64,000 bases of DNA, taken from contig CM034608.1 in the NCBI GenBank assembly GCA_020091685.1, positions 10,850,522 through 10,914,521 on the forward strand, given 5' to 3'. Source of the DNA: Lutjanus erythropterus (lineage: Eukaryota; Chordata; Actinopteri; Lutjaniformes; Lutjanidae). Shown piece after piece: positions 49,818 through 60,330 of the stretch (its first letter is position 1; every line of letters begins with the position of its first letter). Made by a program: the position numbers and the translations under genes. The notes below the pieces were generated by a model. The model worked only from the letters and a program-made list of their open reading frames with translations. It did not search any database and was not told the origin of the DNA.

Positions 49818-50134
49818 GTGCGTTCATCATCTGCTGGACCCCCGGCCTGGTCATCCTCCTTCTCGACGTCTTCTGCGCCAGCTGCAACGTTCTCACCTAT
49901 GAAAAGTTCTTCCTGCTTCTCGCCGAGTTCAACTCTGCCATGAACCCCATCATCTACTCCTATCGTGATAAGGAGATGAGTGCTACCTTCAGGCAGATCC
50001 TGTGCTGTCAGCGGCAGGAGAATGTCAACGGGACGGCGGCGGAGGGATCTGACCGGTCGGCGTCGTCCATCAACCACACAGTGTTGAGCGGCGGTATGCA
50101 TCACCACCACCACAATGAACATTCAGTGGTATAA
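49818..50134 (+). CDS. lpar1: Lysophosphatidic acid receptor 1, coding exon 2 (residue 247 to C-terminus)
   Basis: It opens after TTTGTATCTCCTCAG (acceptor 49803-49817). The leading GT completes the split glycine codon, so the join reads ...VIVLG|AFIICWTPGLV in TM6, the intron position I recall for LPAR1 genes. Key features are CWTP (residues 252-255), K276 in YEKFF matching the ligand-contacting K294 of human LPAR1, and NPIIY (289-293) at the end of TM7. The Cys pair 309-310 in QILCCQR is a likely palmitoylation site. A Ser-rich tail follows (SDRSASS 324-330, likely phosphorylation by GPCR kinases), and the protein ends in SVV, a class I PDZ-binding motif. A run of five histidines at 341-345 precedes NEHSVV; mammals have a shorter linker there. 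Total length is 351 aa against 364 in human, the difference being mostly the missing N-terminal 18 residues. The stop is TAA at 50132-50134. Confidence 0.97.
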
Positions 50135-50997
50135 AGAGCTCACAGAGATCAATCCACCTGCTTGAAGGGGTTAATCTCTTCTGGAGAGACTGACTGAAAG
50201 AAGGTAAACGGCAGCATGGGAACGTCAAGTGGGACTGCGAACAGGATATGAACTAAGACAGCAACGTGATAAATTTGAGAATGAAGATTAGGTAGGTGGA
50301 GTGCAAACTTGATGAGATCACAATGAAGAAGAGGATGGCAACTATGAAGAAAGACTTTATCACTGTGTGGAGGAAGAAACAGGAGAAGTCTGATCTACGA
50401 GGACTCTGATAGGCTGTTAGTATTTTTGTTTAGTTGTTTATTATTTTCAGTTTGTTTTAAATGTGTTGTTATGGACGACGCTGATATGAACTATTTAAAA
50501 GTAATCTGTGAAATGAAGGTAATGCCAGTATAACCCATCCTCTGTCTCCGGCCTTCTCTAAACTTTGTATCCTATAGTCGAGGGTTTCAGACTTTTGACC
50601 TTTGATCCCCACTCTTAAGAAAAGTCTCATAACACCCAACATTATGTTACGCTGTCGTTCATATCAGTTGCAACACTTCGGGTCTGAATCCAGATCACTA
50701 GTTCATCTGTGTGGAAGGAAAGTCTTCAGGGGAAATTTAAAACAACACATGTCATTATGTGCTCATAACATGTTACTGAATGTTAATACAAGTTATCTCC
50801 AGCAGCTTTAACTTTAAAATGATTTTGTGGAGGCTGAGTTCATGTTAGTGCTTGGATCTATTTCCAGGGTTTCAACTTTTTCAAGTCAAACAGGACACCC
50901 TGCTACTGCTTATAAAAAAACTATATAAATAGCAACATGTTTGACATGTTTTGTGACTTACCCAAAAATACTGCAATACCATTCAACCCATGTTTGT
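50135..50997 (+). other. lpar1: lpar1 3' UTR (proximal part)
   Basis: Non-coding sequence follows the TAA. The poly-A site is not defined. An AATAAA occurs at 52308-52313. AT-rich UTR-like sequence with CTTTGTACACCATTGTAAGT at about 55339-55358 suggests the 3' UTR could extend to about 55.5 kb. Neither end is established from sequence alone. Confidence 0.5.
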
Positions 50998-51535
50998 TTA
51001 AAGGTGCAATGTGTAAGATATGGTCAGATGATGTTCCAAGACTGAACTAACATTATCAAGAAAATGTGAAGAAGTAACAGTTCCAAAGTTACGTCAAAGA
51101 CATTGTATTGTGTTGCAGAGATATCTACTGAAGTTAGCATGCTAACCAGTTAGCACCGGCCCATCCTGTCTACTAATACCATTTTGTGCCTCAACAGGCA
51201 ATAGTCCAATCCCACATTTCCCACGAAACATAAATGCCCTTTCAGTTCAATAGAATTGCTCACCTGGTGCATATAGTGTTTCTCCAACTAGCTTGACTCA
51301 TAGACCTTGAATTGTGACAACATTAAGGGTTTTTAAATTACTTTTATTGGCTCTAGGAAAGTTATACAAATGTAAAACCATAGTAGAAAGAGACATAACT
51401 GACCTTGTTTGCACTTTGAGATGACCTGTCATTAGTTTTACAGATGTCTCTTGTATAATGGTGGCTTGGTTGGAAAAATTAGAGTGTAGTGAGAAGAAAT
51501 TAGTGCCTGCCATATTTTACACATTGCTCCTTTAA
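50998..51535. mobile_element. TTAA-flanked MITE (AAGGTGCAATGTGTAAGATATGG family), copy 1
   Basis: The left end reads TTAAAGGTGCAATGTGTAAG then ATATGG. The reverse complement of the right end reads TTAAAGGAGCAATGTGTAAA then ATATGG. TTAA lies at both borders. It is non-coding, and a related copy is at 63209-63966. It sits in the proposed 3' UTR or just downstream of lpar1. Confidence 0.8.
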
Positions 51536-52340
51536 ATAGCTGGAGCCACTATTCATTTCTTCAGTAGATTCGTCATTCGTCTTTCAGTGGCCTGACAACC
51601 TAAATACTGTGTGACTCTTTATTCTACTGATCCTCTTCTCTTACTAAAATACAACACTTTCTTGCTTTCATCCAACTTAAACACGCAAAGGATCCAGGAT
51701 GTGCACAAATCCTAACAGTTGTTTCCCTCTAAATAAGGAATTAGAGACAAGTTGTTCCATGGATTTTACCAAAAAGGGGAGGAGGATGTTTGTAGTTCTA
51801 GAGCAGGCTCTGTGCCACAGTGTTATGTGGAGACAGGGTGAAGGTCATATCTGGTGAGCGTTAACAGACTTCAGATCAGGACATAAAATGTGCTGAGTTG
51901 TCTTCCTCTTGTGGTTTTATCAAGTGTCTCTGTGTCCATGAGGCTGCCTGAGGAAGAGAAGTGGAAGTGTGAAAGTTTAACCAGTGTTTATGTTACTCTG
52001 GTGGTGGAAGTAGGATCTCTGGAACTGAAAATTATTGTAAATTACATATAATTAGAATTCTGAAAAAGAGATGATATGGCCTCATATCATGCTGAGAGGT
52101 GACAAGTTGGGCCATTCTGTCTTTTCAACATGAACACGAAGACAAAGTGGATGTTAATGAAGGCCTGCTTGAATTTGTAGTTTTCAGGCTACATTTTGTC
52201 ACAAATGATACAGTATCTCATATAAACAGCTATGACTGGAAACACGGAGCTCTTTTACCACTGAAATCATGACACTGATGTGGAGCATTCAACTGTGTCA
52301 CCAGATTAATAAATAGAGGTGGCAGAGCCAAAGAAAAAGC
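51536..52340. other. Downstream or 3' UTR sequence
   Basis: No gene is visible. An AATAAA hexamer at 52308-52313 is a possible poly-A signal. Confidence 0.4.
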
Positions 52341-52790
52341 TAGCATGTATAGCCATTTTATAATAAAGCAAACTACTAACAAGTCTAATGGTTTATACCC
52401 ACAATAGCAGCTCTAGTGCTTTTAGCTAAGCGCTAATGCCTGCATGCTAACTTGCTCACAGCAAAAATGCTAACACAATGACGTAAAGCAGGTAATACCT
52501 GCCATGCAGACTATCTTGGTTTAGTTTGTTATGCATGCAACGGTTTCTAATTCACTCTAAACACAATGTACAGCTGAGGCTTAAGTGAATGCCAACACAT
52601 TTGTGGGTATTTGGTCATAAAAGAAAGTGTTGGACTAAAATAAACTTGAAAATCTTGACCTGATGATGGTGCTACACAAGAAATGGTCGCCAAAGATATG
52701 AGCTTTCTTCTTGAGGACATGAATGTCTGAACCAAATTTCATGGCAGTCCCTCTAATAGTTAAATCTTTCAGTTCAGACTCATGAGCTCC
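52341..52790. repeat. Teleost repeat with GCTAATGC and CAAATTTCATGGCAG phrases
   Basis: AGCTAAGCGCTAATGCCTGC, ATGCTAACTTGCTCACAGC, TGACCTGATGATGGTGCTA and ACCAAATTTCATGGCAGTCC appear in the order seen in a widespread, non-coding fish interspersed repeat. Confidence 0.6.
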
Positions 52791-53329
52791 ACTTCAGATT
52801 AGCCTTAATATTTGCTAAAATCCCCTAAATCTCAAACTCCAGTATTTTTGATAATTACGAGTTCATAATATGGTTAATTACTTCTCTGTGAGGGACTCAT
52901 GAAGTTCACTCTTACATTACTGCAGATAAATCTGTGTGGCTTTACAAGCACTCAAAGGAAAGTTCAGAAAAAATATATTTTCTTTTTACCAGAGACTGAA
53001 AGACATGCAGGTTACACTTTTTCTGTGACAGTGTCATTGGTGATATGAAGTAATATGGATGTCATCAAAAAATATATTATGTTTTGTTTGTCACAGTATG
53101 AGAAAGTTGTGGTTATGATAAGAGTTGAAATGCTTTGCATACAGATAAATCCCTGCTGCCCTGCCTCATCGTCTTTTCCCATAACAGCATCCCTCTTAAT
53201 AGCCCCTCCAACCACCCACCCACCCCGCAGTCTCTAATGGACTAACCATAGTTAATTGAGCATTGTATAATGTAAAGTGTTCCTCTATTCATGACCCATG
53301 GAGCTTCTTCTTTATTCTGACGGCTCTCT
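52791..53329. other. Intergenic, nothing recognised
   Basis: No gene or repeat was recognised. Confidence 0.5.
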
Positions 53330-53570
53330 GGCAATCGCTCAGACACGCGACTGAGACAACAAGAACTAGCCAATTACAGCTCAGTCGTAGTAACAAATCA
53401 CAGAACAGCTGGGTGGGACTAGGCTCAACAGTTGTGGGGAAAAAAAAAAACACTGGGCGGGGCAGGATTTATGGCCTGTACTGCAGCCAGCCATCAGGGG
53501 GCGATCAAGATGTTGTGGCTTCACTTTAGGGGAGCTGTCATGTCATCTATTTTTATAAGTCAATGATCTG
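53330..53570 (+). repeat. Teleost repeat ending CAGGGGGCGATCAAGATGTT
   Basis: GCTCAGACACGCGACTGAGA, GGGCGGGGCAGGATTTATGG, CAGGGGGCGATCAAGATGTT and GGGGAGCTGTCATGTCATCT match a common short fish interspersed repeat. The 88-codon frame at 53263-53529 lies inside it and is not a gene. Confidence 0.6.
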
Positions 53571-53723
53571 CATTGCTGCATGTGACCACACCTCCCAAAT
53601 GCAGGATTTTGTCTTATTAATTCGGGCAGCAGACAGCTGAAGTAACACAATGTCAGTAAAATATGTCAGCCATTTCCTGGTGTTAAGATCGTGATGTGGC
53701 TGCCATCTTTGGACTAAATGTTT

Positions 53724-53850
53724 TTAAACAGCTGTGCGAACTTCTTGCACCCAGTGGTATGGCCTTCCGGTCAAAAGTTTGGATACCTGACCCCAAAAGT
53801 CTTGAACAGAGGGACACTCCCACATTACGTATTTATAGCTTCCCAGTGAT
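53724..53850 (-). pseudogene. Small L1/Tx1-type LINE ORF2 C-terminal fragment
   Basis: The minus strand decodes to ...YKYVMWECPSVQDFWGQVSK followed by LLTGR. The pattern H/Y-x-x-W-x-C-P-x-x-x-x-F-W is typical of the region downstream of reverse transcriptase in L1/Tx1-type ORF2 proteins. Only about 40 residues are recognisable, so this is a decayed fragment. Confidence 0.5.
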
Positions 53851-54857
53851 TTCAGTTGGGACATACTACAGTTTGGACTCTGTCCTTGTCTCATGCGAAC
53901 CCTGGTGACAGGCATATAGTGGGGTTATAATAATGTTGATGTTTACCAAAACAAGTTTATGGAATGTTTACCATACCACAACATTAAGCATTTACTGACA
54001 GCAGTGACAGATTACTGTTCAGTCTTACAATAATACTCATATGTCCATATGTGGACTCATATGTCCAGTGGCCTTCAGGGTGTTTTTCTTAATGAAGTGA
54101 CTCCATGAGAGGTGAGGCAGAGTTGAGCCAATGCAGTGTTTGAATGGTGTTATATTATTTCCACAAGTGCACTCCCTGACTCCTGCTCATAAACTCGAGA
54201 TTCGAAGCCAGCTGAAAGTCAGCCTGGTGATGCTATGACGTGCATTGTTAAAAATTGCCAGCTGAACGTTTTTTGTCCTGACTTGAATCAAAACACTTTT
54301 TGGCCAAAATACATAGACAAAGCTCCGCGCAGCTGACAAGAGAAGAGAGAATCACGGCCAAAAACACAGTCAGATGTTTTCCAGGAAGCAAGATGTTTGT
54401 CAGGGATTGAAGCTGAAGTGCTAAAATGAAGTCAGCTGATAACTTTGCCTGTCAACGTTGTTGTCTTGTTTATGAGTCAACACAAGTTCTTTTATCCAGA
54501 GAAAAGTTACAGATTTGGGAATTTTTTTCATTGTACCCTGTTGAGAGTGGGGTGTGGATTTCTTACTGTCTTTCTCCATCTAAATTTTTTACAGGTTGTT
54601 TTTGGCCTTTTAATCTCCTCATTATGCCTTTACACTGTAAAAAAAAAAATGCAATTTGAAAAACTCGAAGTCAACAATCTTAGATAGTTTTTCTTCTTAG
54701 ATGATTTAACCCTTCCTAAGTCACACCCCTTTTTTGCTTTATGCTCCAATAAGAGTTAAGCTAAGTATTTCGTTCAGCTGTCTCTGTTTTCTGAAAAAGC
54801 AACATATAGAGTCACATATAAAGTTAACTAATGTCAGCTAAGCCCTATCTAACTGGC
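53851..54857. other. Intergenic, nothing recognised
   Basis: Two overlapping frames near 54426-54687 have no recognisable similarity. Confidence 0.5.
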
Positions 54858-54919
54858 TAGCTAATGTTAGCATAATGCTAGCTAATGCTAGCTAGCTAGC
54901 ATTATGCTAACATTAGCTA
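54858..54919. repeat. Near-perfect 62 bp hairpin of GCTAGC/GCTAAT units
   Basis: Left arm 54858-54883 (TAGCTAATGTTAGCATAATG then CTAGCT) is the exact reverse complement of 54894-54919, with a 10-base loop. It is built from the GCTAATGCTAGC words common in fish repeats. Confidence 0.9.
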
Positions 54920-55965
54920 ACTTAAGATGTGAATATATGTCACATTTACAGGCCCTCTAGTGATGTATTTTAATCATCTCTAAAATTTGGTTTTCTTTTC
55001 AACATATACAAGCATAGTCATGCCATATGTAAGTACAGGAATCATGAAATGGGAAAGTACCGAGCTTTTTTAACTGTCATTGGAGCACAAAGCAAAAGGG
55101 GGCAGGAATGGTGAATTCCTTACGTTTTGAGTTTGTCCACCTTTCACTACTGCTAGTATCAACAGCGGTATCACTCACTGTCCCATTGACCAAACTTAGT
55201 CAATCTACAGCTCTGGACCCTACCATCCATATCTGACGTTCACTGTAACTATTTTTTCTAACAAAGTATTGATTCAGGTTATATAGCAAACCAACTAAAC
55301 TTCTGTATTTGTATGTCTTTGTTTACCAGTGTGTCGCTCTTTGTACACCATTGTAAGTATATGTGTACAGTATGTATGTATATAAAATATATTATTCAAA
55401 GTTAATCACCAAAGGGAAAGTGTTTTTGTGTTTGTAAATTTAACTGTGTTATACTCTGTCCAAATGTACTGTAGGATTTTGTTAATGGTTTTATGTCATG
55501 AGCTTTTTTGTATTATGATCTTGATTAATGAAGACACAATTACAGTTATTAACCTGTTTGTGACCCAGAACTAGATATCTATGTGTGCAGTGCCTTCCAG
55601 TCTTAAGAGTAAATTAATACCGCGCTGAACAGTAGTGTTTTTCCGCCCTCTTTGGTTGTTGCTGGGTGTGGCTGCCCACACCCAACAGTGATGTCATATT
55701 GTCCTAGAGTACACTTGTACCACTGGAGGACAGCAAAAAGATTTTCAGGTGGTTTTAACGTACTCTTTAAATTTGTGTGTTGCTAACTCTGTCGTTTTGC
55801 AGTTGCCTTACAGTAGAACAAAGATTAATGTCAGTCTTAGACCGATATTTCACTTTAGTAGAAAGTTTTCACAAGAGAGCATGATTTTTGGGATAATATA
55901 CATAAAACAGCTTTAAAAAATGTTAAGAGATTCTGTAATTTGATTTAACCAAAATAAAAAAATCT
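54920..55965. other. Intergenic or distal 3' UTR
   Basis: AT-rich. The stretch 55320-55560 has a 3'-UTR-like character (TTTGTACACCATTGTAAGTA, then a TATATAAAATATATT run). An AATAAA lies at about 55952. No coding gene is visible. Confidence 0.4.
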
Positions 55966-56971
55966 TGTTCCAACTTTCTATGAAGGTAATATCTCTAATG
56001 CATTATAATCACATTCATAAGGAATCACAGCTCATTTATAAGGCTTTATAAAACTCTTGATAAATGTTTAGAATCATACATGACAGGTTAAAACAAGGTT
56101 TTTAAAGTATTGTAACATATGTTAAGTGGTGGACATCATATCTTCAGCGTTAACAAACATACAATTGCACATAACCTTTAAAGACAGTATTCAATTTCAT
56201 AAACTTTTTTATAATTTAATTTAATAATAATTTCTAACCTGTTACGATATATGGTATATATGGTAGTTATAATGTGCTGTGTAACCCAGGACTCAGATTC
56301 TTCTTTCAAACACTTTTTCTCAATTTGGCATGGAGTTATACAGCATTATGAATGCTGAAATGATAATACATTATTACCACAGTTATAATACTTTATAAAC
56401 CTTGTTATCAAGGTTTATAGTCAAGTCATTTTGCAATATTATAAACATTTGTAAAGACATATGTAAAGCCTTATAAATGTATTATGTTTTATAAATTTGT
56501 CTATAATGCATTATATAATTCATTTATATGACTTTATAAAACTTTTCTAAAAATTCATAAACATGTATAACAGCGTATGATACCTTACACAGTGCTGTCA
56601 CTTTACTTTAAGCTAATAAAGTTATGTTATAGCACATTATTGATGTTTATTAGGCATTATTCCTTTTTACGAAATGTAGAATTTTTAATCTGTTATGATA
56701 CATTACAGCAGTTATCTATGTGTCTTTACAACTAGATAAAGTTAGTTTTGTCTTACAGACACTGTTGTCACTTGGGCATGGATATATGTTATAAACCATT
56801 ATGAATGCTGAATACATTGTCCATCACTTAAAAAACTTTATCAGCCTTGTTTTAAGTTGCTATGCATGTTTATAAACATTTGCACAGAGATTTATGAAGT
56901 CTTATAAATGTACTATATTATGAATTTGCTTATAATGCATTATAGACATGACCTTCATAGAAAGTGTTACC
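55966..56971. mobile_element. 1 kb MITE with AACTTTCTATGAAGGT inverted repeats
   Basis: The left end reads TTCCAACTTTCTATGAAGGT, then AATGCATTATAATCACATTC and TTTATAAGGCTTTATAAA. The reverse complement of the right end reads GGTAACACTTTCTATGAAGG, then AATGCATTATAAGCAAATTC and TTTATAAGACTTCATAAA. The inverted repeats extend about 100 bp. The interior is many degenerate copies of TTATAAA/GCATTAT. It is non-coding. It shares terminus type and interior style with 93-878. Confidence 0.8.
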
Positions 56972-59167
56972 AAATATTCTGAAGGGCAACACACACTGGC
57001 AGCATATGACATATGTTAAAACACCATCACTGATTGCTTGCTTAGTAAGTTCACACTCCCAACAGTGGAGACCCACTATTATACATGACAGGATACACCA
57101 CTTTAACAGAGCTAATGTGCATGAACTGTACTGAAAAGTAGCAATTTTATCACATCAGCTCCCCAGATTAGCCCATCCTGGCTATTGTGCCCTGACATCT
57201 GCTTATTTTATCTGAATGAAGTGTCCAGTGTTTGCCGTAAGTGTCATTTGCCATTAAATAATGCAGCTGGTGTGTGTTGCTCTTTAGAAAGATTAATTAT
57301 GTGCACATTATTTGGAGCAATGACTGATCCTCTTGACTGCTGGCCTGAAACATTTTGTTCTTCCAAAGTGAAACATTGCTTTAAAGTGTGTTTGGATTTT
57401 TTTTGTCAAGCCTCAGATTTAACAAACCATGCACCAGTTGTTTGTAGAGAGTAATTGTGACACAGACACAAATGTGACTTCCATGCTATCTACTTATATG
57501 GGCCAATATCAATGAATGTCCACCCAGAGTCATAGTCTTGATATCGCAGCAACAATAAAAACAACACAAGAAAAGTCTGAATTATTGTGTTGGTGTGCTT
57601 TTGTGTCTTTTCTGAAATAAATAAAGCAAAACTCATGTTTGATTATATTTATATTACTGACAGTAGTGGAGCGTTTTTAAGGCTCTTACTTTATCTTACA
57701 TGTTTAGTCTTGTTATTGTTGCTCCTTTCTGTTATCCACCAGTGTTTTTGTTTCCATGACATCCAAAAAGTCAGTAACAGGCAAGTCCAGGAACACACAG
57801 GGTCACAGACAGACACAGACTGATACTGTTGGCTTCATGACATGCTGTTTTTTTTTTTCTTTTGGCTAGACATAATAATCTATAGACCTTGAGGTTGTTC
57901 ACACATTTCAGACAGCCTTGACTGTTAGCATAAGTGTGTGTGTTTGCAGTTGTACAGTTTTAGAGCTTAAAAAACACCAAGTAAATTAGTTCTAAAAACT
58001 TGCATGTCTATGTTGAGGTGTTGTGTCTAGACTAGCAGTTTGCCTTGAATTTTCGTCAGTGAAACAAGAATTAAGGCATTTCCAGAGGCTGTACATCCCA
58101 TAACAAGATTGATAATATATTTTTCAAATCAGTGGCATGGCAAAACAGTACATGGAAATCACTTGGAGTGCAAAAAAGGATGGGTTTTCTCATTTTGACT
58201 GGAGTTTTTGGAACTACATTCGGCACTGGGTTATAGTTGGGGTTGTGGTTGGCACAGACAGCAAATAAGAAAGTGAAATTTGTATTCTTTGTTGCTGTCT
58301 TGCAACATTGTACTTTCAATATTCAAGCAATGTTTCATTAATGTTTTCCATGTTTGACATGTCCATGCTTCCTTACTTTTCCAGTTTTGCAATATGAGCT
58401 TCTTATGAGCTAATGATGAAAAAGAATTTGCTGTCAAACTTTTTTTTTTTAACTTTATTTTAATAATTAGGGACGCATTACAACAGAACTGTACTGTCTG
58501 TACTGTGCTGCCTCCATAATTTTGCTCTTTACTTGGTTAGATCTTGGTTACATATTGTTAACAAAGTTTCTAATACCGTCTGATAAAGAACATAGTATTT
58601 CTAGTTATTGTCTAATTGAATACAGCCTTTTCCATCCTGTTAGTGTGACATTTAATATATAGCATCCAATTAGGGTATAACTACTGTCTAATACATATAA
58701 TATCTAATACTTTATTACTTTTTGTCTAATTTGATACAAAGTTGATTGTGTGTACAGTAAAATAAAGTACGACTGAATTTGAATTACACGTTCTTGAAAT
58801 TCATCCTTCAGTGTTCTCCCAAGTCTTTCTAACTTACTGACAATACCAAAAAGTATGTATGAGGGAGTCACTCTGAGTGCCTGATTTTAAACATCTGTCT
58901 GAGGAGCTGGGGATGCACTGGGAATTTTGTCTCTGTCACTGGTTTATACTGGATGAGAATGAAAGGTTTAAAGTAATGACTTTACGTTGAAGGATGTGGA
59001 CTGCGACATAAAGCAGACATTACATGAACTACTGTACTTTACAAGTGTGGTATGTGTGTGTTTAATGCTACTGTAAGAGCGGTCAGGGCCACTATGTGTC
59101 GTGTGTGACATGAATTAAGGAGCAGTCCTAGCAACAGCGGCCAAATGTTTTTATTGGAAAGAATGTC

Positions 59168-59169
<2 letters not shown>

Positions 59170-59211
<42 letters not shown>

Positions 59212-59235
59212 GTGTGTGTGTGTGTGTGTGTGTGT
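59170..59235. repeat. Long (TG)n microsatellite
   Basis: About 66 bp of TG repeat with one AG interruption at 59210-59211, downstream of lpar1. Confidence 0.95.
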
Positions 59236-59929
59236 CTGCTGTGTTTATTGTTCCACAGCTTTAGAGTGCTAGCCTCCAGCTGACTGATATATGTCTCCCT
59301 ACTTCCTGTTGCTCCATGAATGGGCCAATCAGAGCCACCGAGGCCACACAGGAACTTTCTCCGAGCTGTCGCTGAGTGAGAGGGATGTGACATCTTCGTC
59401 ACAATGTCAATATAGACACTTTCCGTGGTTCCCAGCCTGCTTTACTGACTGACAAATATGTCACCTCGGTCAAATGTCCCACTGCACGTAAGACAGATAG
59501 GTTAAAGCTAAAGATTTGAATGGACAGAATCAGTGTTCCTGTTGCCAGAAAAATCTATGATGCATGAAAAAGTCCCCCAAGGAGCTGCCAACATGCCAAG
59601 ACATCCAGGAATCAAATGACTTCTGTTGAAACATTCAGAAAATTTCAACACGATTCACTTCCAGTTTCCTCTGAAATGATCAGGTTTCTGCAGAGATGTA
59701 CTGAACTGAAGGAGATTATCAGGACAAAACAGGAAGTGAATTCTCATGGCAGAATTAATCTCTGGTCTCCAAACACTGAGAGCTGCTATTGCAAGTTGGC
59801 AGGAAGGTTGAAGAGTCCATTCAGATAAACTTTTTGTTTGGAGAGGAGACAATCAGCTAATTCACAGTGAATGAGTGTTACTTCCCTCCATATCTGCAGC
59901 TGACTCACAGATACATTTTAACTAGAAGA

Positions 59930-60330
59930 GCAAATGGAGACAGGGAGAAGGAATTGACTGCAACTATAGATAAGAAAGGAAGCAGTGGTGATGGAGAAGG
60001 GAGGAAAGAAAGGACGAAAAGGAAACAAAAAAGAGCAAAGAGAGAAGGCTACAGTCATTGGAAGGGACAAAACAGAGAGAAGATGAGGGAGGACAGGCTG
60101 GGAAAAACTGACAACTTGTATATGTCCTCTGTCTTACTCACTGCAAATTAGGGAACTAAGACACACTGTGATTGGTCACAAAATATTCAGTTTCAACCCA
60201 CAAAAAGCATAGAAATACAGAGGACGCTGAGGAAAAGGAGGCAAATACAAGCAAGAAATGAAAGAGGAGTAAATGTGGTCCGTAGGAGGTGCGAGGAGAG
60301 CAGAGAAGACAGGAGGAAGTGGGAGTGAGA
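59930..60330 (+). repeat. Purine-rich tract of about 400 bp
   Basis: AG-rich + strand sequence such as GAGGAAAGAAAGGACGAAAA and AACAGAGAGAAGATGAGGGA. The Arg/Lys/Glu-rich 94-codon frame at 59867-60151 is a composition artefact. Confidence 0.6.
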
